The notes: generated from the letters alone by a model not told the origin. Numbered from the stretch's first letter, positions 8,765-17,550 are shown. The stretch is 64,000 nt of DNA from Candidatus Hydrogenedentota bacterium (GCA_019637335.1 JAHBVV010000022.1:1-64000); one strand, 5' to 3'. A program made the numbers and translations.

Positions 8765-9688
8765 TTATCTTGTATTCCAATGACGCCAGGAAATAAGGCA
8801 GAAACTCCCCCAGAGTATAGCAGTTATTACGGCCACCTCCAACGCGAGCGCGGCCGTCAGCACGTTGTAGGGCACGCCACCGTGCTTGTGGAGCAGCCAG
8901 GCGGCGGCGACGAAGGGCGCGCCGGTGGCGTCGGGGGTGACGGGTATGGCGCTGACGAGCCCGTGGGCGCAGCGGGCGGCGCAAACGAGCAGAAACGAGA
9001 CTTCGTAGCCAAAGGCGTCGCAAAGCAAGATTACGGCGAAGATATCGGTGAGTTTTGCGGCGGCGGTAAGCGCCATGATCACCGGCAGCTTCCGTTTAAA
9101 CAGGGCGACCTCCCGGCGGAGGCGTTGAAGCAGTCGCAAGAGCCGGCGGCTCCAGTTCGAGGCCGTCTTTTCGTCGGCGTCCGCAAGCGATACCGTGGCA
9201 CACCACCACCAGAGGGCCGCGGCCAGCGCCGCGCCCGCAACGAGTAAGCCGGCGGCGGCGGGCAATGACAGAAAGCCGATTGCCGCGACGCCGAGGACGC
9301 CCAGGCCCAGCGTCCAGGCGACCTCCACGGCGCGATCCAGCCCGATCCAGGCGGCGATCCGGACATTTCGATGGTCCCGCAGGAGGAGGGGCGCCAGTTC
9401 TCCCGCCCGTCCTGGGGTCCAGTGGCCGGCGGTCTTTGCGAGGAAGAAGAGGAAGACGCCGCTTTGCCCCGGACCGAGGGCATGGCCCCACTTGGCGGCG
9501 CGAATCCAGAAGCCGGCCACGATGAGCAGGGCCATGGCGGCGAGGGGAAGCTTTTCGGCGCCGCGCACGAGCGCGGCAAGGTTGCCGACGCCGAAATACC
9601 AGCCCAGAAACGCCGCCAGCACCATCCCCGCGAGGATGAGGTAGCGGTTCCAGCCGGGGCCGCGCGCGTTGGTGGACGCGCGCTTCAT
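8765..9688 (-). CDS. YbhN/lysylphosphatidylglycerol synthase-type membrane protein (flippase-like domain)
   Basis: About 307 residues from ATG 9688, with seven to eight hydrophobic segments and the 'AKTAGHWTPGRAGELAPLLLRDH' segment typical of the LPG-synthase transmembrane region/YbhN superfamily, which carries P-G-x-G-E in early loops. A second mark is 'VSAIPVTPDATGAPFVAAAWLL'. The family moves or modifies lipid-linked substrates. Its ATG overlaps the GT39 stop in an ATGA arrangement, so the two are translationally coupled. This suggests it handles the lipid-linked sugar product or donor for that transferase. An in-frame ATG at 9733 would lie inside the upstream gene. Confidence 0.8.
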   Translation of the reverse strand: MKRASTNARGPGWNRYLILAGMVLAAFLGWYFGVGNLAALVRGAEKLPLAAMALLIVAGFWIRAAKWGHALGPGQSGVFLFFLAKTAGHWTPGRAGELAPLLLRDHRNVRIAAWIGLDRAVEVAWTLGLGVLGVAAIGFLSLPAAAGLLVAGAALAAALWWWCATVSLADADEKTASNWSRRLLRLLQRLRREVALFKRKLPVIMALTAAAKLTDIFAVILLCDAFGYEVSFLLVCAARCAHGLVSAIPVTPDATGAPFVAAAWLLHKHGGVPYNVLTAALALEVAVITAILWGSFCLISWRHWNTR

Positions 9689-11337
9689 GGAATTTCCACC
9701 GCGCCATCGTCGCGGAGGAAGTCCCAGCGCCACACGGTCACGTCGTCCGAGCAGGCCTCGTCAATGCGCGTCATGTGCGTCTCCACCCAGTCCACCTCGC
9801 GCCCGAGGTCCTTCACCAGCGCCCCATGGTGGCGCCACATCAGGAAGCGGGAGGCCTCTGCGATGAAGTAGCCCCGGGGGTGATCGGCGAGAAAGGCCTT
9901 CAGGGCCTCCAGGGAATCGAGCCCTTCGAGGCCGGATTCCTGGTATTCCCATCGGGTGTAGCGGTTGGGGAACCAGTTGTCGACGTGACCGACATAGTGG
10001 TGGACGGGCAGGAAAGTTGTGGTGAGGACCGCTTCGCCCGGCTGCCGGCGTTCGCGCACCCAGCGCGTTGGAAGTTTCCATTGCGGGTGGCGCACCGCCA
10101 GGGTGGTGTGGGCCCCGCGCGCCGCTTCGAGGCTATCCCCCAGGAGTGTCGCCGAGCTCCAGGCCAGGCGGGAGAGGAAGATCACGATCAGAGCGGCGCA
10201 GAGGCCATGCAACAGGCTGCGCCGCGCGCCACGCAACACGCCCAGGAGGGCGAGTAGACCGCAGGAACCGAGCATGACATACAGGGGGTAGGCGAAGAAG
10301 ATGAACCGGAAGCGGCGGTAGCCAATGAGGTAGGTGAGAACGAAGAGGGGCACGAAAAAGCCGAGCAGTACCCAAATCGAGGCCCGATCCCGGCGCCAGA
10401 GCAGGAGCGCGGCCCCGAGGATAGCGACGGCAAGATAACCGATGCTCAGGTTGTTGGCGAAGAAGCGGACGTAGTAGTAGCGATCGGTTCGGAGTTGATC
10501 GAGAAGTGTCCCGCCCAGACCGGTCTGGAAGACGGCCGCGCGGTCCACGGGGTTTGGGTTGAGCCAGAGCGCGATGATGGTGATCGCGCCCAGGGCCGCA
10601 CAGCCGGTGAGCGCCCAGGCCCAGCGCGTATCGCGACGTCTATCTCGCCAGCCGAGGCCCAGGGCGAAGAGGCCGGGGGCGCCGAGGAAGAGAATGGAGT
10701 GAAACGAGGTCAGCAGGCCGAGCAGGTAGGCCGCCACGGCGCCGAGTCCCCAGTAGGGCGCGCTGGCCCTCGCGCCCGCGAAATAGCGCCAGGCGCAATA
10801 GAGGAAAGCCAGGTAGGCGGTCACCTGAAGCTCGTACATGCGCGCCTGTCGCGACCAGGCCACCTGCCAGGGGGAGGTGGCGAATAGCAGCGCGGCGAGG
10901 AGGGCCACCGGACGCCCGAGCCAGACCCGTGCGAGAAAATACACGAGCAGGGTGTTGCACGCCGCGAGGAGCACGGAGGGGAACCGCGCGGCGACCTCGC
11001 TGTCACCGAGCAGCGCCACGAAGGCCGCCAGCAGGTAGTTGTATGCGGTGGAACTGGGGTAGACGTTGCCGCTGGGGAGGGCGGGCCAGCCCACTTCCGC
11101 GATATTCTTCGCCACGTAAAGGTGGACCAGCTCATCGTGCCAGAGGCTCGGGACGCCCAGGTTGGGGAGCCCAAAGGCCAGGGCGGTGGCGGCCAGCAGG
11201 CCGATGGCGGCCCATTCCCAGCGCGCCAGGGCGGGCGGGGCCGGGCGGAGCGGCGCCAGGGCGAGGGCGTGGAGCTCGCGGGCGAATCGGATCAGGGGTT
11301 GAAGCGGGCGCATGGGTGCTGGTGAATTCCGTGACAT
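9685..11337 (-). CDS. GT39/ArnT-type membrane glycosyltransferase (GT-C fold)
   Basis: About 550 residues from ATG 11337 (ATG 11313 is possible). It has a GT-C arrangement: first membrane helix, then the periplasmic acidic motif in 'LGVPSLWHDELVHLYVAKNI', then about ten more hydrophobic helices and a soluble C-terminal periplasmic domain ('VLTTTFLPVHHYVGHVDNWF'). These enzymes transfer a sugar from a polyprenyl-phosphate donor to protein, lipid A or glycan outside the membrane. An upstream in-frame ATG at 11448 would overlap the divergent Alg14-like gene, so I prefer the later start. It is coupled by ATGA to the YbhN-type gene. Confidence 0.85.
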   Translation of the reverse strand: MSRNSPAPMRPLQPLIRFARELHALALAPLRPAPPALARWEWAAIGLLAATALAFGLPNLGVPSLWHDELVHLYVAKNIAEVGWPALPSGNVYPSSTAYNYLLAAFVALLGDSEVAARFPSVLLAACNTLLVYFLARVWLGRPVALLAALLFATSPWQVAWSRQARMYELQVTAYLAFLYCAWRYFAGARASAPYWGLGAVAAYLLGLLTSFHSILFLGAPGLFALGLGWRDRRRDTRWAWALTGCAALGAITIIALWLNPNPVDRAAVFQTGLGGTLLDQLRTDRYYYVRFFANNLSIGYLAVAILGAALLLWRRDRASIWVLLGFFVPLFVLTYLIGYRRFRFIFFAYPLYVMLGSCGLLALLGVLRGARRSLLHGLCAALIVIFLSRLAWSSATLLGDSLEAARGAHTTLAVRHPQWKLPTRWVRERRQPGEAVLTTTFLPVHHYVGHVDNWFPNRYTRWEYQESGLEGLDSLEALKAFLADHPRGYFIAEASRFLMWRHHGALVKDLGREVDWVETHMTRIDEACSDDVTVWRWDFLRDDGAVEIP

Positions 11338-11438
11338 GGCGGTGGGCGTATTGTATACAGGCGCCCGCGCGTTTGACGAATCGCCCCCCGTTTGGTTTAG
11401 TCTCAGCGCGGCGACAACCGAGCGCCATTGGAAACGCG

Positions 11439-11909
11439 ATGACAACACCGATCAAGATATGTTGCGCCTGCTCCCATGGCGGCCACCTGAACGAGCTGCT
11501 TCAGATCCAGGAGGCCTTCACGGGGCACGAGGTCTTTTTCTTCTGTTACGAGGCGGAAACCACCCGGCGCCTTGAACGGGCGTATCTCGTGCCGAACATG
11601 GCTCGAAATCCGATTGAATTCCTCAAGAATCTCGGCCGCGTCTGGCGCATTTTCCGCCGGGAAGAGCCGAAATTGATCGTCTCCACGGGGGCCGAGATAG
11701 CCATTCCGGTCGTGCTCGTGGGGAAGCTCCTGCGGATCCCCGCGCTCTATGTTGAATGCGGTGCGCAGGTGGTCCGGCCTTCTGTCACGGGGCGTGTGAT
11801 GTACTGGCTGGCGGACGAATTCTACGTGCAGTGGCCCGAGTTGCTCCAGGCCTACGGTCCCCGGGCCCGCTACGCGGGATCCCTCATCGACGAGACGCCC
11901 GCGCCGTGA
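11439..11909 (+). CDS. Alg14/PssD-like glycosyltransferase subunit
   Basis: The 156-residue protein has the Alg14-type fold: 'ICCACSHGGHLNELLQI' glycine motif at the N-terminus, 'FFFCYEAETT', 'LIVSTGAEIAIPVVLVGKLL', then 'PALYVECGAQVVRPSVTGR'. Alg14/PssD proteins anchor and recruit the catalytic Alg13/PssE partner to form one UDP-sugar transferase acting on a polyprenyl-linked acceptor at the cytoplasmic membrane face. The partner gene follows in a GTGA overlap. The start at ATG 11439 removes a long non-homologous upstream extension of the open frame. Confidence 0.88.
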   Translation: MTTPIKICCACSHGGHLNELLQIQEAFTGHEVFFFCYEAETTRRLERAYLVPNMARNPIEFLKNLGRVWRIFRREEPKLIVSTGAEIAIPVVLVGKLLRIPALYVECGAQVVRPSVTGRVMYWLADEFYVQWPELLQAYGPRARYAGSLIDETPAP

Positions 11910-12385
11910 TCTACGTGACCCTCGGCACCATGTTTCTCGGTTTTGACCGGCTCGTTGAGGCTGTTGACCGCATCGCGGAGACCTCGGGGGAGCAGGTCGT
12001 TGTCCAGACCGGTCTCTCCCAAAAGCGGCCCCGGCACTGTGCCTGGTTCGACTTCCTGCCGCACGAGGACGTGCTTGCCATTCAACGGCGCGCGCGGGTC
12101 ATCGTGGGGCACGCGGGGATCGGCACCGTGCTCGACGCACTGGCGGTGAAGCGCCCGCTGATCGTGGTTCCGCGGCTGAAACGGTATGGCGAGCACATGA
12201 ACGACCACCAGATGGAAATTGCGGAAGCGGTCGCGCGGCGGGGCTGGGGGCGGATGGTGCTGGATGTGGAGGAACTTGCGGAGGCCTGCGCCCGCCCGCC
12301 TGCCGCGCCCGTGGATTATCGGCCCAATAAGGCGCCGCTGATTGCGGCTATACGTAACGCGGTTGAGCGCGTTGCGGGGGCGTAG
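11906..12385 (+). CDS. Alg13/PssE-like glycosyltransferase catalytic subunit (GT28 C-terminal type)
   Basis: The 159-residue protein starts at GTG 11906 and overlaps the Alg14-like stop (GTGA). It reads as the C-terminal half of a GT28 enzyme: 'IYVTLGTMFLGFDRLVEAVD' at the start, 'CAWFDFLPHEDVLAIQRRARVIVGHAGIGTVLDALAV' and 'RPLIVVPRLKRYGEHMNDHQMEIAEA', which holds the nucleotide-sugar contacts. It should bind a UDP-sugar and work only with the preceding membrane subunit. The split pair is known for exopolysaccharide synthesis in bacteria and N-glycan precursor synthesis in eukaryotes. Confidence 0.88.
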   Translation: MIYVTLGTMFLGFDRLVEAVDRIAETSGEQVVVQTGLSQKRPRHCAWFDFLPHEDVLAIQRRARVIVGHAGIGTVLDALAVKRPLIVVPRLKRYGEHMNDHQMEIAEAVARRGWGRMVLDVEELAEACARPPAAPVDYRPNKAPLIAAIRNAVERVAGA

Positions 12386-12528
12386 GGGGGACTCTTCGAG
12401 GAGTGGCGCCCACATTCTTTTGGAGCCGCTCGCGTGGGGCAGTGCTGGCTGGGTTGTGGGCCTCTTGCTCCAGGCACACGAAGGCGCTGGGGCGCCATCG
12501 CGTGGCACGGAGGTTTTGGGGTGGATTG

Positions 12529-12579
12529 TGGGATAGCGAGCGTGCGTTGGCTTTCCAGGGTTCCGTGGGAGCTATCCCA
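12529..12579. repeat. 9-bp perfect inverted repeat in the gap between transferase genes
   Basis: TGGGATAGC at 12529-12537 is complementary to GCTATCCCA at 12571-12579, with a 33-nt loop. It sits in the 279-bp gap between the Alg13-like and GT2 genes. No T-run follows either arm, so it is not a standard terminator. I see no gene in this gap. Confidence 0.5.
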
Positions 12580-12664
12580 TGCGCGAATTCTTTATTCGCC
12601 GTGCGGTGGCGCGGCATAATGCGGCGGGAATGGCGGCTGTGACCTGGAAGGGAATCGATTCGCG

Positions 12665-13654
12665 GTGCGGGCGAGCATCATCATACCGGCGCACAACGCG
12701 CAGCGAACGCTGGCGCGGTGTGTCGGGGCGTGTCTTTCCCAGGAGTATCCGGATTTCGAGGTGATCGTGGTGGACGATGGGTCCACGGACGCGACGGCGT
12801 CGATTGCCCGGGAGATCGCGGGAATCACCCGCATCCAGCAGGAAAACCAGGGGCCCGCGGCGGCGCGCAACCGGGGCGCGGGGGCCGCGACGGGAGAGAT
12901 TCTGGTATTCACCGATGCGGACTGCGTACCCGAGCCGGGTTGGCTTGCGCGGCTGCTCTCGGCCTTCGATGATGGGGTCGCGGGCGTGGGGGGGACGTAC
13001 ACGTGCGCGAACCCGGAGCGCCGTCTGGCCCGGGTGATTCAGGCGGAAATCGCGCGGCGCCACGCGCAGTTTGGCGATCGGGTGGATTTCCTGGGTTCGT
13101 TTAACGTGGCGTATCGCGCCGAAAACTTCCGCAACGTTGGGGGCTTTGATGAATCCTACCGCCAGGCTTCGGGGGAGGACAACGATCTCGCGTATCGTGT
13201 TGAGGCGTCGGGCGGCCTGCTGCGATTCACTTCGGAGGCCGCCGTGGCGCATTATCACCCCGACCGCTTATGGCGCTATCTGCGCACCCAGGCGCGCCAC
13301 GGCTACTGGCGGATTAAGCTGTACCGCGACCACCCCGCACGCGCACGGGGCGACCAGTACGCCGGCTTGCCGGACCTGATCGCGCCGCCGCTCGCCCTTT
13401 TGGGGGCCGCGCTCGCCCCCGCACTGGCAGCCGCGCAGGCGCTGGGCTGGAACGGGATCCGCCTCCTGCCGGCCCTGGCGTCGGTGTGGACGGTGACGGC
13501 GCTGCTGCACGCGCCTTTGATCCGGCAAATGCGCGGCGCGCTCGCCCCCGCCGACCTGCTATACTTCGGCCTCGTGCTTTTGTTGCGCGATGTGGCCCGG
13601 GCGGCGGGCCTGTGTCGCGGATTCTGGGACTTTCAGGTGCGGGGAGGGAGTTGA
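12665..13654 (+). CDS. Glycosyltransferase family 2 with C-terminal membrane segments
   Basis: The 329-residue protein starts at GTG 12665. The GT-A domain is clear: 'SIIIPAHNAQRTLARCV', 'FEVIVVDDGSTDATASIA', 'GPAAARNRGAGAATGEILVFTDADC' (metal-binding DAD) and 'GGFDESYRQASGEDNDLAYRV' carrying the catalytic-base ED. The last 100 residues contain two or three hydrophobic stretches. It probably extends a lipid-linked or surface glycan. The next gene starts 6 nt after its stop, so the two GT2 genes are probably coupled. Confidence 0.88.
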   Translation: MRASIIIPAHNAQRTLARCVGACLSQEYPDFEVIVVDDGSTDATASIAREIAGITRIQQENQGPAAARNRGAGAATGEILVFTDADCVPEPGWLARLLSAFDDGVAGVGGTYTCANPERRLARVIQAEIARRHAQFGDRVDFLGSFNVAYRAENFRNVGGFDESYRQASGEDNDLAYRVEASGGLLRFTSEAAVAHYHPDRLWRYLRTQARHGYWRIKLYRDHPARARGDQYAGLPDLIAPPLALLGAALAPALAAAQALGWNGIRLLPALASVWTVTALLHAPLIRQMRGALAPADLLYFGLVLLLRDVARAAGLCRGFWDFQVRGGS

Positions 13655-13659
13655 GCATC

Positions 13660-14388
13660 GTGGCGCGCGTCCTGGTGATAGTGCCGGCATACAACGAGGA
13701 AGCAACGATCGCGGATGTGATCGCGCAGGTGCGGGCCGCGCTCCCGGACGGCGATATTGTGGTCGTGGATGACGGGTCCCGAGATGCGACAGCGGCGCGC
13801 GTGCGGAAGTCCGGCGCCGCCACGCTCCTGTCGCTCCCGTTCAACCTGGGCATCGGCGGCGCCATGCAGACGGGCTACAAATACGCGCTGCGGCACGGGT
13901 ATGACGTGGCCGTGCAATGCGACGCGGACGGGCAGCACCCCGCGGGCGAGATCGGGCGGCTTGTCGAGCGCATCGCCGATGGCACGGCGGATGTCGTCAT
14001 TGGATCGCGGTATGTGGCCGACCGAGGGTATACGCCAACGCTGATTCGCCGGATCGGGAAGTCGCTGCTCTCGCGCTGGATCGATTTCTTCATTGGCGGG
14101 GGCATTACCGACACCACGAGCGGATTCCGGGCGATGAACCGCGCCACGATTGCGGTGGTGGCCGAGCGTTACCCGGAAGACTACCCCGAGCCGGAAGTGC
14201 TGGTGATCCTGCATAAGCACGGCCTGAAGGCCGTCGAGATTCCCGTCACCATGCGCGCGCGGCAGGGGGGAATCAGCTCTATTCGCCCCCACGGCGCCGC
14301 CTATTACATGATCAAGGTCGGCCTCGCGGTTTTCATCGATCTTTTCCGCCAGTACGCCCCGCCGCGCGCGAACCAGCAGGAGCATTAG
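13660..14388 (+). CDS. Polyprenyl-phosphate hexose synthase-like GT2 (DPM1-like)
   Basis: About 242 residues from GTG 13660; GGGAGGGAG lies about 10 nt upstream. A TTG at 13651 overlapping the previous stop is too close to that ribosome site. Motifs are 'VLVIVPAYNEEATIADVI', 'DGDIVVVDDGSRDATAARV', 'GIGGAMQTGYKYAL', 'VQCDADGQHP' and 'GSRYVADRGYTPTLIRRIGKSLLSRWI'. This subgroup makes polyprenyl-phosphate sugars or acts beside DUF2304 proteins in polysaccharide clusters; the DUF2304 gene follows after 3 nt. It may supply the lipid-phosphate donor used by the GT39 enzyme on the other strand; that link is inferred. Confidence 0.88.
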   Translation: MARVLVIVPAYNEEATIADVIAQVRAALPDGDIVVVDDGSRDATAARVRKSGAATLLSLPFNLGIGGAMQTGYKYALRHGYDVAVQCDADGQHPAGEIGRLVERIADGTADVVIGSRYVADRGYTPTLIRRIGKSLLSRWIDFFIGGGITDTTSGFRAMNRATIAVVAERYPEDYPEPEVLVILHKHGLKAVEIPVTMRARQGGISSIRPHGAAYYMIKVGLAVFIDLFRQYAPPRANQQEH

Positions 14389-14391
14389 ACT

Positions 14392-14784
14392 GTGGACGAG
14401 CAATCCGCCGAGATCATCGGATTCTACTGGTCGCACCGGGTGGGCCTTCTTTGCGTGAGCATGGCGTTCATGGGGCTTGTGCTCGAACTGGTCCGCCGGG
14501 GGCATTTGAAGGAGCGTTACGCCCTGCTCTGGCTCGCGGCGGCCGTGGCCGGGCTTTTCGTTGGTCTGTTTCCCCGGTTAATTGTGTGGATGTCCGGCGC
14601 TTTCGGCTTCCAATACTTGACCGTGTTTTACGTGACTTCCTTCCTTTTTTTGCTTTTGCTGGTGCTGGCGTTCACCGTGATTATCTCGAAGCTCTCCGAT
14701 CGGAACCGCGCGCTCGCGCAGGAGATCGCCCTGCTTGCGCAGCGCCTGGATGCCTTGGAGGAGGCGCGCTGTGACTCCCGGTGA
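14392..14784 (+). CDS. DUF2304 membrane protein
   Basis: The 130-residue protein begins at GTG 14392. It has two to three hydrophobic helices ('ALLWLAAAVAGLFVGLFP', 'VFYVTSFLFLLLLVLAFTVIISKL') followed by a short coiled-coil-like C-terminus ('LAQEIALLAQRLDALEEA'). This matches DUF2304, small proteins nearly always found next to DPM1-like GT2 enzymes, where they probably serve as membrane anchor or subunit. Coupling to the preceding GT2 (3-nt gap) supports the same partnership here. Confidence 0.85.
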   Translation: MDEQSAEIIGFYWSHRVGLLCVSMAFMGLVLELVRRGHLKERYALLWLAAAVAGLFVGLFPRLIVWMSGAFGFQYLTVFYVTSFLFLLLLVLAFTVIISKLSDRNRALAQEIALLAQRLDALEEARCDSR

Positions 14785-14938
14785 GCCGGCATTTCCCGGC
14801 CCGGCGGGGTGGCGCGCGTGGCTCCATCGCCTGCTTGCGGCGTGGGCCGTGTTCGTCGCCCTGTTTTTTCTGGTGCGGTTCAGTTTCGCCTTTTACTTCG
14901 CCAATCAGGCGGCGATTGAGGCCTTTTTTTCGCGCTGA
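14771..14938 (+). CDS. Small single-pass membrane protein
   Basis: A 55-residue open frame starts at GTG 14771 inside the end of the DUF2304 gene (14-nt overlap). It carries one strong hydrophobic helix, 'AAWAVFVALFFLVRFSFAFYF', with a short polar tail. No family is recognised. Its position at the end of the glycan operon and the overlap favour a real gene, but the length is short and a start farther upstream (14735) is possible. Confidence 0.5.
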   Translation: MTPGEPAFPGPAGWRAWLHRLLAAWAVFVALFFLVRFSFAFYFANQAAIEAFFSR

Positions 14939-14980
14939 TCGGCGAACTCCCGGCGGCATCGGTCGGCGGCGCGTTAATTC

Positions 14981-15009
14981 GTGACAACGAGCGGGAATCG
15001 TGCTAAAGT
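14981..15009 (+). promoter_or_regulatory. Sigma-70-like promoter for glgC
   Basis: GTGACA (14981-14986) and TAAAGT (15004-15009) are spaced by exactly 17 nt, about 130 nt before the glgC start. The same -10 hexamer is used by the pseudopilin promoter at 52707. Prediction from spacing and hexamers only. Confidence 0.5.
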
Positions 15010-15137
15010 GTAGGGGCTGCGTTCCGAATCGTCACCCGGTCCGGGATGTGGCCGAAGAGGCGCGGTGCGGGCGCCTGGGGTCGATTCAGGGCGTTCACCG
15101 AGGCCCCAGTGGCCGTTGATGGAATCGAGGGAAACCA

Positions 15138-16364
15138 GTGAATCGTGTGCTGACCATCATCCTCGCGGGCGGAGCGGGCGAACGGCTTTACCCGCTGACC
15201 CGGCACCGCGCGAAACCGGCGGTCCCCTTTGGCGGCTGCTACCGAATCATCGATTTTGCGATGGCCAACTGCGTCAACTCCAATTGCCGCCGCATTCATA
15301 TCCTGACCCAGTACAAATCCCAATCGCTGGCGCGGCACATCCGGCACAGCTGGGACATCACCCGCCCGGAACTTGGGGAATCCATCGAGATCATCCCGCC
15401 GCAGATGCGCGTGAACGACAGCTGGTATCGCGGGACGGCGGACGCGCTCTACCACAACCTCTACTCCATCGATCGGGAAGCGCCCGACGAGGTGCTGGTG
15501 CTTTCGTCGGATCACATTTACAAGATGGATTATCAGAAGATGGTCCAGTTCCACCGGCAGACCGAGGCGGGGGCCACGGTGGCCACGATACCGGTGCCGC
15601 TGCTCGAAGCGCCGCGTTACGGCGTTGTTTCCGTCGACCGGGACAGCCGCATTATTGGTTTCGACGAGAAACCGTCCGAGCCGCGGCCTGATCCGGGCAA
15701 TCCGGAGTGCGCGATGGCGTCCATGGGGATCTATGTCTTTAATATGGAGGTGCTTCGGGAGGCGCTGCTGGCCGACGCCAACCTGAATACGTCGCACGAT
15801 TTCGGCAAGGACATTCTTCCGGCCCTGCTGAGCCGGGCGAGCGTCTACGCCTACCCGTTTCAGGACGAGAACAAGAAGTCCGCGCGCTACTGGCGCGATG
15901 TGGGCACGCTTGACGCCTACTGGGAGGCGAATATGGACCTCGCCAGCGTGGACCCGCTTTTCAACCTGTATGATCGCAACTGGCCGATGCTGATCCGCAT
16001 GCCGGCCTATCCGCCCGCGAAGTTCGTGTTTGGCACGCCCGGCGATCGTTATGGCGTGGCCGTCGATTCCATCATCAGCCCGGGATGCATCATCAGCGGC
16101 GGCCAGGTGGTCCGATCCGTGCTTTCGCCCGAGGTCCGGGTGAACAGCTACGCCCATGTTGAGGAGTCCGTGCTGTTCAACGATGTCCACATCGGGCGCC
16201 ATGCCCGGCTTCGCCGGGTGATCGTGGAAAAACATGTCCGGATCCCGCCCCACGCCGAGATTGGCTTCGATCTGGAGCGGGACGCGCGCCATTTCCGGGT
16301 CACGCCCAACGGGGTGGTGGTGGTGGAATCCGGCGACGCGATTCCGGTTGCGGCGGCGTTTTGA
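15138..16364 (+). CDS. glgC: Glucose-1-phosphate adenylyltransferase
   Basis: The 408-residue protein starts at GTG 15138. N-terminal nucleotidyltransferase motifs are 'ILAGGAGERLYPLTRHRAKPAVPFGG' (with the substrate-binding GGxGxRL loop), 'IIPPQMR' and 'WYRGTADALYHNLYSI', then 'LSSDHIYKMDY'. The C-terminal 110 residues form the left-handed beta-helix ('SIISPGCIISGGQVVRSVLSPEVRVNSYAHVEESVLF'). It makes ADP-glucose from glucose-1-phosphate and ATP, the committed step of glycogen synthesis. No glycogen synthase gene is in view. The upstream promoter and a 200-bp gap separate it from the glycan operon. Confidence 0.95.
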   Translation: MNRVLTIILAGGAGERLYPLTRHRAKPAVPFGGCYRIIDFAMANCVNSNCRRIHILTQYKSQSLARHIRHSWDITRPELGESIEIIPPQMRVNDSWYRGTADALYHNLYSIDREAPDEVLVLSSDHIYKMDYQKMVQFHRQTEAGATVATIPVPLLEAPRYGVVSVDRDSRIIGFDEKPSEPRPDPGNPECAMASMGIYVFNMEVLREALLADANLNTSHDFGKDILPALLSRASVYAYPFQDENKKSARYWRDVGTLDAYWEANMDLASVDPLFNLYDRNWPMLIRMPAYPPAKFVFGTPGDRYGVAVDSIISPGCIISGGQVVRSVLSPEVRVNSYAHVEESVLFNDVHIGRHARLRRVIVEKHVRIPPHAEIGFDLERDARHFRVTPNGVVVVESGDAIPVAAAF

Positions 16365-16477
16365 GCCCCCGGCGGGCGCCCTGACTTGCGATTTCCGGGG
16401 CCACGAATGCAATAGCAGCCCCATAGCCGCCCCAGGGAGCAGCCCGGTATGGGACTTCATGGCATACGAGGGTGTTC

Positions 16478-16506
16478 TTGTATGATGACGCGCTCGCGGT
16501 TATACT
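16478..16506 (+). promoter_or_regulatory. Sigma-70-like promoter for the TPR protein gene
   Basis: TTGTAT (16478-16483) and TATACT (16501-16506) lie 17 nt apart, 58 nt before ATG 16564. The -10 matches five of six consensus positions and the -35 three. Confidence 0.45.
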
Positions 16507-16563
16507 GCCTCCCCTCGGAATAAGCGAACATTGGCACTACAGCCCGGAAAGGCGTGTCTTGTG

Positions 16564-17550
16564 ATGATTAGAACGGCACTTCAGATTCTCTGTGCACTGG
16601 CCGCCCTGGCGATTGCCCCGTACGCGCTTGCCCAGGCCGATGCTCCGGAGCCGCCCGCGCCGCCCGTGGCGGGGGGGCCGGACGAGGCCGAGTTGGCCGC
16701 CTATCTGGAGCCTCTCAAGGCGCTGGAAGGAGACCAGGCCGCCTTCGCGGACCGGGTGTGGGACATGGGGAACGCGGAGTTCAAGAAGCTCGACGAGAAC
16801 CGGACCATCCTGGCCAATCCGCAGTCGAGCAACGACAGCAAGATCGCGGCCAGCCGCGAGATCCGTGTAAACGTGGCGCGCCTGGAGGCGCTGGCGGCGT
16901 ACGGCGTTGAACGATTCGAGAACAATCCCCGTCTCCGCAACTTCCGCGGCAATGTTTACTACGACGTCCTGGACAAACAGGTTGAGGGCGTGAAAGAGTG
17001 GCACACGGCGGTGTCCCTGGACAGCAAGTACGCCGATCCGTACAACAACCTCGGCATGCACTACTTCCACGTGGGCCGATATCCGCTGGGCTTTCAGAAC
17101 ATGGATATGGCGCTCAAGCTCGACCCGAAGAGCCCGGATTTCTGCTTTAACATGGCCCAGAACTACCTTATTTACCGCCCGCAGACGGAATCCCACCGCG
17201 GGTGGCCCGCGGAGAAGGTGTATAAAGAGGCCATGAAACTCTCGAAGAAAGCCGTGAAACTGGCTCCGAAAGATTACGAACTCCTGCAGGACTACGCCGT
17301 GAACTTTCTGGCGGCGCAAAATTTTGGCGTTGAGCCCAACTGGAAAGAGGCGGTGAAAGCGTGGCGCGCCGCGCGCGTATACGCCCGAACGGACGAGGAG
17401 CGTTTTTTTACGTGGATGAATGAAGGCCGCGCCTGGCGCTCAATGGGGAAGAAGGGCGAGGCCATTGCGGCGTTCCAGGAAGCCCTCAAGATCATTCCGG
17501 AAAGCGAGGTGGCCCGCAACAATATCGCGCGGCTGGAGGCCGGGGAATGA
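16564..17550 (+). CDS. Secreted or periplasmic TPR-repeat protein
   Basis: About 328 residues from ATG 16564, with a signal peptide ending ...APYALAQA. After a Pro-rich linker come tetratricopeptide-type helices: 'YADPYNNLGMHYFHVGRYPLGFQNMDMALKLDPKSPDFCFNMAQNYL', 'YKEAMKLSKKAVKLAPKDYELLQDYAVNFLA' and a last pair ending 'GEAIAAFQEALKIIPESEVARNNIARLEAGE'. TPR domains bind partner proteins; the partner is unknown. The leading TTG at 16531 is less likely because it lies before the signal sequence. Signal peptidase I follows 49 nt downstream and may be cotranscribed. Confidence 0.82.
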   Translation: MIRTALQILCALAALAIAPYALAQADAPEPPAPPVAGGPDEAELAAYLEPLKALEGDQAAFADRVWDMGNAEFKKLDENRTILANPQSSNDSKIAASREIRVNVARLEALAAYGVERFENNPRLRNFRGNVYYDVLDKQVEGVKEWHTAVSLDSKYADPYNNLGMHYFHVGRYPLGFQNMDMALKLDPKSPDFCFNMAQNYLIYRPQTESHRGWPAEKVYKEAMKLSKKAVKLAPKDYELLQDYAVNFLAAQNFGVEPNWKEAVKAWRAARVYARTDEERFFTWMNEGRAWRSMGKKGEAIAAFQEALKIIPESEVARNNIARLEAGE

